In this document: one piece after another, positions 4,814 through 7,095 of the stretch
How the letters are laid out: each line of letters opens with the position of its first letter
Position numbering within the stretch: the stretch's first letter is position 1
Assembly (NCBI GenBank): GCA_031290955.1
Contig: JAISLJ010000021.1
Span: forward strand, 1 to 7,095
DNA from: Zoogloeaceae bacterium
Lineage (GTDB): Bacteria > Pseudomonadota > Gammaproteobacteria > Burkholderiales > Rhodocyclaceae
Reading direction: 5' to 3'
Length of the DNA: 7,095 nucleotides
Notes under the pieces: generated by a model
Databases searched by the model: none
The model's input: the letters and a program-made list of their open reading frames with translations, nothing else
What the model was told of the DNA's origin: nothing
Program-made: the position numbers and the translations under genes

Positions 4814-6214
4814 TTACGTGGATGCGCTGGCCTTGGGCAGGCTGGCAATCTGCTGTGCCAGATACGAGCTGGTCCGGCTCATCTTGGCCATCAGGGTATC
4901 CAGGGCGGAGAACTGCTTGCGATAACGCGCCTCGATCGCCACCAGGCGCTGTTCCAGCACTTCCTGGCGCTTGTCCAGATTGGTGATGTTGGCGCGCAGG
5001 GATTCGGTGTTGTTCTTGATGCTGCCTTCCAGCCCGACCACCTTCTCCAGTTCCTTGTCGAATTTCGTCCCCACCTCGCCCACGAACCGGGCGATGGCCT
5101 CCGGGTCGCTGGCGATGGCGGCGGCAAGTTTCGTGCTGTCCAGTTCCAGCCTGCCGTTTTCCTTGGCGATGCTGATCCCCAGATCGGCAAGCCGCATGGC
5201 GTCCTCTTCCAGCGGGTTGAAGGAGAAGATGAGCGAAGAGAGCATCCCCTGTGTCTCGCGCAAGACCCGGTTCCCCTGCAACGGCGCGGCAACCTTGGTC
5301 TCCGGATCATACGCGCCCAGATTCTGGATCATCGCCACCGCATTGTTGAACGCATCCACAAACTCCGTCAGCGAGGATTTTAGCTTTTCGGCGTGCTCCT
5401 CCTTGATGTCGAGCGAGGTCTTCTCGCCCGTGGCGGTGGGTTTTTTGAGCGTCAGGGTGACATCCTTCAACACGCCGGTGATTGTGTTGGAGGAACTCGT
5501 GATGGAGATGCCATCCAGCGAGAACTTGGCATCCTTGGCTTCGCTGTGGTGCTGCGCGTTAAAGGTGATCGATCCGCCGCTCAATCCTGAACCATCCATC
5601 TTGAAGGCATTCTTTTCCCCCTCCTGACCGGTGAGCACCAGCCGGGAATCGGTATCGGAAACCTTGATGACCGCCGCCGTGACGCCGCCGTTCTTCTGGT
5701 TGATCCGGGTAGCCAGCGCTTCCAGCGAACTGCCCGCTTCCAGGTCGATTTCGATCTTGCGCGTGTTGTCAGTGTCGTTGGGAAACGAGATGGTGAACTT
5801 CCCCGAAAATGTCGCGCCACTGGCAATGGCATTGCTCACGGATTTTTGCGCGCTGGCAAGCTGCTGGACTGCCAGCTCGAAACTTCCCATCTTCGCGCCG
5901 GGGCCGACCACGACGGAAGCAATCTCCTCGTTGGCGACGCTGCCGCTGTTGCTGGCGAACTTGTGCAGCGCGGAGGGCAGGAGAATATCCGGCTTCAGGG
6001 CCTTGGCGGCGCTTTGCAGGGCGCTCACGGTGCTGCTCAGGGTGCCGAGTGACGAAATCTTGGTGTTGTAGGAAGAAACCTGCTTTTGCATGGCCGTGAT
6101 CGGGGCACGCTCGACCGCCACCAGTTTCGAGAGCAATCCTTCCAGATCAAGGCCAGACCCCACGCCCAGCGACGTGAAGGTGCTGCCCGCAGAGTTGATG
6201 GTGCTGTCCGCCAT
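4814..6214 (-). CDS. fliD: Flagellar filament cap protein FliD (hook-associated protein 2)
   Basis: A 466-residue protein, normal length for FliD. FliD forms the cap at the filament tip and helps exported flagellin fold into place. The N-terminal domain (about 12-115) contains TSLGVGSGLDLEGLLSKLV (14-32), the typical start of FliD, followed by a coiled coil. The middle (about 115-275) is the variable surface part. The C-terminal domain (about 278-455) contains EFVDAFNNAVAMIQ (284-297), LADLGISI (342-349), and the closing coiled coil EQRLVAIEARYRKQFSALD (421-439) plus SSYLAQQ (449-455). There is no signal peptide, as expected for type III export. ACAGGAAAGGAG lies 7 nt before ATG 6214. It follows flaG after a 123-bp gap and precedes fliS by 20 bp. 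Confidence 0.96.
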   Translation of the reverse strand: MADSTINSAGSTFTSLGVGSGLDLEGLLSKLVAVERAPITAMQKQVSSYNTKISSLGTLSSTVSALQSAAKALKPDILLPSALHKFASNSGSVANEEIASVVVGPGAKMGSFELAVQQLASAQKSVSNAIASGATFSGKFTISFPNDTDNTRKIEIDLEAGSSLEALATRINQKNGGVTAAVIKVSDTDSRLVLTGQEGEKNAFKMDGSGLSGGSITFNAQHHSEAKDAKFSLDGISITSSSNTITGVLKDVTLTLKKPTATGEKTSLDIKEEHAEKLKSSLTEFVDAFNNAVAMIQNLGAYDPETKVAAPLQGNRVLRETQGMLSSLIFSFNPLEEDAMRLADLGISIAKENGRLELDSTKLAAAIASDPEAIARFVGEVGTKFDKELEKVVGLEGSIKNNTESLRANITNLDKRQEVLEQRLVAIEARYRKQFSALDTLMAKMSRTSSYLAQQIASLPKASAST

Positions 6215-6221
6215 GATGAAT

Positions 6222-6233
6222 CTCCTTTCCTGT
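6222..6233 (-). promoter_or_regulatory. fliD ribosome-binding site sharing the ACAGGAAGGA module
   Basis: The minus strand reads ACAGGAAAGGAG, 7 nt before the fliD ATG. It is a strong Shine-Dalgarno site and supports ATG 6214 as the start. Confidence 0.75.
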
Positions 6234-6272
6234 TGGCCCGCTGCTGGCCTCTTTCCTCCCCGTGGAAGGCGA

Positions 6273-6309
6273 GGCTTGTTTGTGTGGGCTTGTTGTGGGC
6301 CTTGTTGTG
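6273..6309. repeat. Three imperfect tandem repeats of 11-14 bp in the fliD leader
   Basis: Plus-strand copies are at 6273-6286 (GGCTTGTTTGTGTG), 6287-6297 (GGCTTGTTGTG) and 6298-6309 (GGCCTTGTTGTG). Unequal unit lengths suggest slippage or decay of an older array. Confidence 0.6.
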
Positions 6310-6337
6310 TTTTTGGGTGTGCCGGTGCGCTGTTGTA

Positions 6338-6769
6338 TCACGCCTCCTGATGCACGAGCAAGCCTTTCAGCTTGTCGAGCGCCTTGGCAAGCGCCACGGC
6401 TTCTTCGGAGGGAATCTGCTTGATGACTTCGTCGGTCTCCCGGTCCTTCACCTGCACGATGACACGCGCCAAATCCCGCTCGATGGAAAAAAACAGGTTC
6501 GTGTTGTAAGGCCGCACGAATTCATTCAATTCCTGCACACTCTCTTCCAGCGCCTTTTGCAAGTCCGCCGTTGATCCTTCCCGCCCGGCTTCTTCCTGCA
6601 CTTCCTGGGCAAGCCTGGGCGCAACCGGGAGCGCGGCGCTCCCTTCCCCGCCCGGCAGGCCGCGCAGGGGCGGCTGCCGCCCCGCCTCGCCCTCCGCCGG
6701 ACGCGCTGCCGGTGTCGTCCGCGGAGCGCCGCCAGTGGGCAAGATGTTGATCGCTTGTATCTCCACCAT
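6338..6769 (-). CDS. flaG: FlaG family flagellar protein
   Basis: A 143-residue protein. The N-terminal 65 residues are rich in Pro, Gly, Ala and Arg and poorly conserved. The C-terminal half is the FlaG domain: ESVQELNEFVRPYNTNLFFS (76-95), then IERDLARVIVQVKDRETDEV (96-115), then IKQIPSEEAVALAKALDKLK (116-135). The NTNLFFSIERD and VIKQIPSEE blocks are the family signature. FlaG proteins are encoded beside flagellin and fliD in many bacteria and affect filament length; loss gives longer filaments in Pseudomonas and Campylobacter. The molecular mechanism is not settled. It starts 65 bp after the flagellin stop, behind a GC-rich stem-loop, with ACAGGAAGGAG 7 nt before the ATG. Confidence 0.93.
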   Translation of the reverse strand: MVEIQAINILPTGGAPRTTPAARPAEGEAGRQPPLRGLPGGEGSAALPVAPRLAQEVQEEAGREGSTADLQKALEESVQELNEFVRPYNTNLFFSIERDLARVIVQVKDRETDEVIKQIPSEEAVALAKALDKLKGLLVHQEA

Positions 6770-6776
6770 GATCCTT

Positions 6777-6787
6777 CTCCTTCCTGT
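6777..6787 (-). promoter_or_regulatory. flaG ribosome-binding site sharing the ACAGGAAGGA module
   Basis: The minus strand reads ACAGGAAGGAG, 7 nt before ATG 6769, and directly follows the stem-loop at 6788-6819. It fixes the flaG start. Confidence 0.75.
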
Positions 6788-6819
6788 TGCGGCGCGTCAC
6801 CCGGAGGGAACGCGCCGCA
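6788..6819 (-). promoter_or_regulatory. GC-rich stem-loop between fliC and flaG (attenuator or mRNA 3'-end protector)
   Basis: TGCGGCGCGT (6819-6810 on the minus strand) and ACGCGCCGCA (6797-6788) form a perfect 10-bp stem around a 12-nt loop. Within the loop CCC and GGG can add a short extra helix. No T run follows, so it is not a standard intrinsic terminator. It begins 15 nt after the flagellin stop and ends next to the flaG ribosome-binding site. Likely roles are stabilising the abundant flagellin message after processing, or reducing flaG expression. Confidence 0.6.
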
Positions 6820-6834
6820 GTTTCGTGATCGCCG

Positions 6835-7095
6835 TCAGCGGATGAGCGTCAGCACATTCTGTGGAATGGCGTTCGCCTGCGCCAGCATGGCCGTGCCCGC
6901 CTGTTGCAGGATTTGCGCCCGCGCGAGCTTGGCAGTTTCGGAAGCGTAGTCCGCATCCATGATCCGGCTCCTTGCTGCTTCGGTGTTTTCCTGCGCGGCG
7001 GAAAGCTGGGTCAGGACACCCTCAAACCGCGCCTGAATCGCGCCCAGGTCAGCACGGGCACGGTTGGTGAGATTGAGGAGGGCATCCACGGTGTC
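6835..7095 (-). CDS. fliC: Flagellin, C-terminal end only (gene continues beyond the right edge)
   Basis: The last 86 residues of flagellin, in frame to the right edge with no start inside the window. The GTG at 7089 reads as an internal Val, not a start. The region fits the flagellin C-terminal D0/D1 domain: NRARADLGAIQARFEGVL, then NTEAARSRIMDADYASETAK, then ARAQILQQAGTAMLAQANAI and PQNVLTLIR at the end. These helices pack along the filament core and are the part bound by FliS before export. The gene heads the visible flagellar cluster; its promoter, probably sigma28-type in this class of organism, lies outside the window. Confidence 0.97.
   Translation of the reverse strand, partial: DTVDALLNLTNRARADLGAIQARFEGVLTQLSAAQENTEAARSRIMDADYASETAKLARAQILQQAGTAMLAQANAIPQNVLTLIR

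Larger units (their letters stand above)
6215..6337 (-). promoter_or_regulatory. flaG-fliD intergenic leader with U-free C/A-rich segment
   Basis: No open frame is supported in this 123-bp gap. In the transcribed (minus) sense, the 49 bases at 6321-6273 contain 24 A, 21 C, 4 G and no T. They include three imperfect tandem copies of about 12 bases of the type CACAACAAGGCC. Such C-rich, G-poor, unstructured RNA is the kind of sequence Rho loads on, so a Rho-dependent attenuator between flaG and fliD is possible. The remainder (6272-6215) is purine-rich with several GGA triplets and ends in the fliD ribosome-binding site. No sigma28 or sigma54 promoter was recognised. Confidence 0.5.

Noticed and set aside
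6215..6337. A sigma28 or sigma54 promoter for fliD
   Set aside because: No match to the sigma28 -35/-10 pair or the sigma54 GG/GC pair with correct spacing was seen on the minus strand; one GGCAC has no partner.
7087..7089. GTG at 7089 as the start of a short independent flagellin-like protein
   Set aside because: The frame stays open to the edge and the sequence is the flagellin C-terminal domain, so this is an internal Val of a full-length gene cut by the window.

Overview
The window looks like chromosomal DNA of a GC-rich, motile, probably anaerobic or facultative Gram-negative bacterium. The flagellar gene order, the coding style and the regulator family suggest a betaproteobacterium, possibly near Rhodocyclales. 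That placement is an inference from gene content; no rRNA or other phylogenetic marker is present. No tRNA, rRNA, CRISPR array, insertion sequence or phage gene was seen.

Region 1 (1-1381, minus strand) is the N-terminal 460 codons of a large protein that runs off the left edge. It carries two successive BcrAD/BadFG (HgdC-type) ATPase domains, the signature of giant activators related to the 2-hydroxyacyl-CoA dehydratase activases. Because the reading frame has no stop inside the window, it is easy to miss.

Region 2 (1382-1779) is a divergent intergenic region that is AT-rich compared with its surroundings. One half has a perfect 10-bp-arm palindrome lying over a minus-strand promoter for the activase gene. 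The other half has a near-consensus sigma70 promoter pointing right, so close to the next start codon that the mRNA should be leaderless. An 8-bp inverted repeat brackets that promoter's -10 box and the start codon.

Region 3 (1780-2301, plus strand) is a GbsR/MarR-type DNA-binding regulator. It is divergent from the activase gene and is a candidate regulator of that gene, of itself, or of both.

Region 4 (2302-2416) is a convergent gap holding a long imperfect inverted repeat, followed in the minus direction by a T-rich stretch. It is a plausible end for the flagellar operon.

Region 5 (2417-7095, minus strand) is a compact late flagellar cluster, in transcription order: fliC (3' end only), flaG, fliD, fliS, fliT, fliK and an orphan FlhB C-terminal protein (FlhX type). 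It encodes the filament, the filament cap, the chaperones for flagellin and cap, and a hook-length/substrate-switch pair. Control elements visible in the gaps are a GC-rich stem-loop between fliC and flaG, a U-free C/A-rich leader before fliD, and an almost identical ribosome-binding module in front of flaG, fliD and fliS. These would let one transcript yield very different amounts of flagellin, cap and chaperone.
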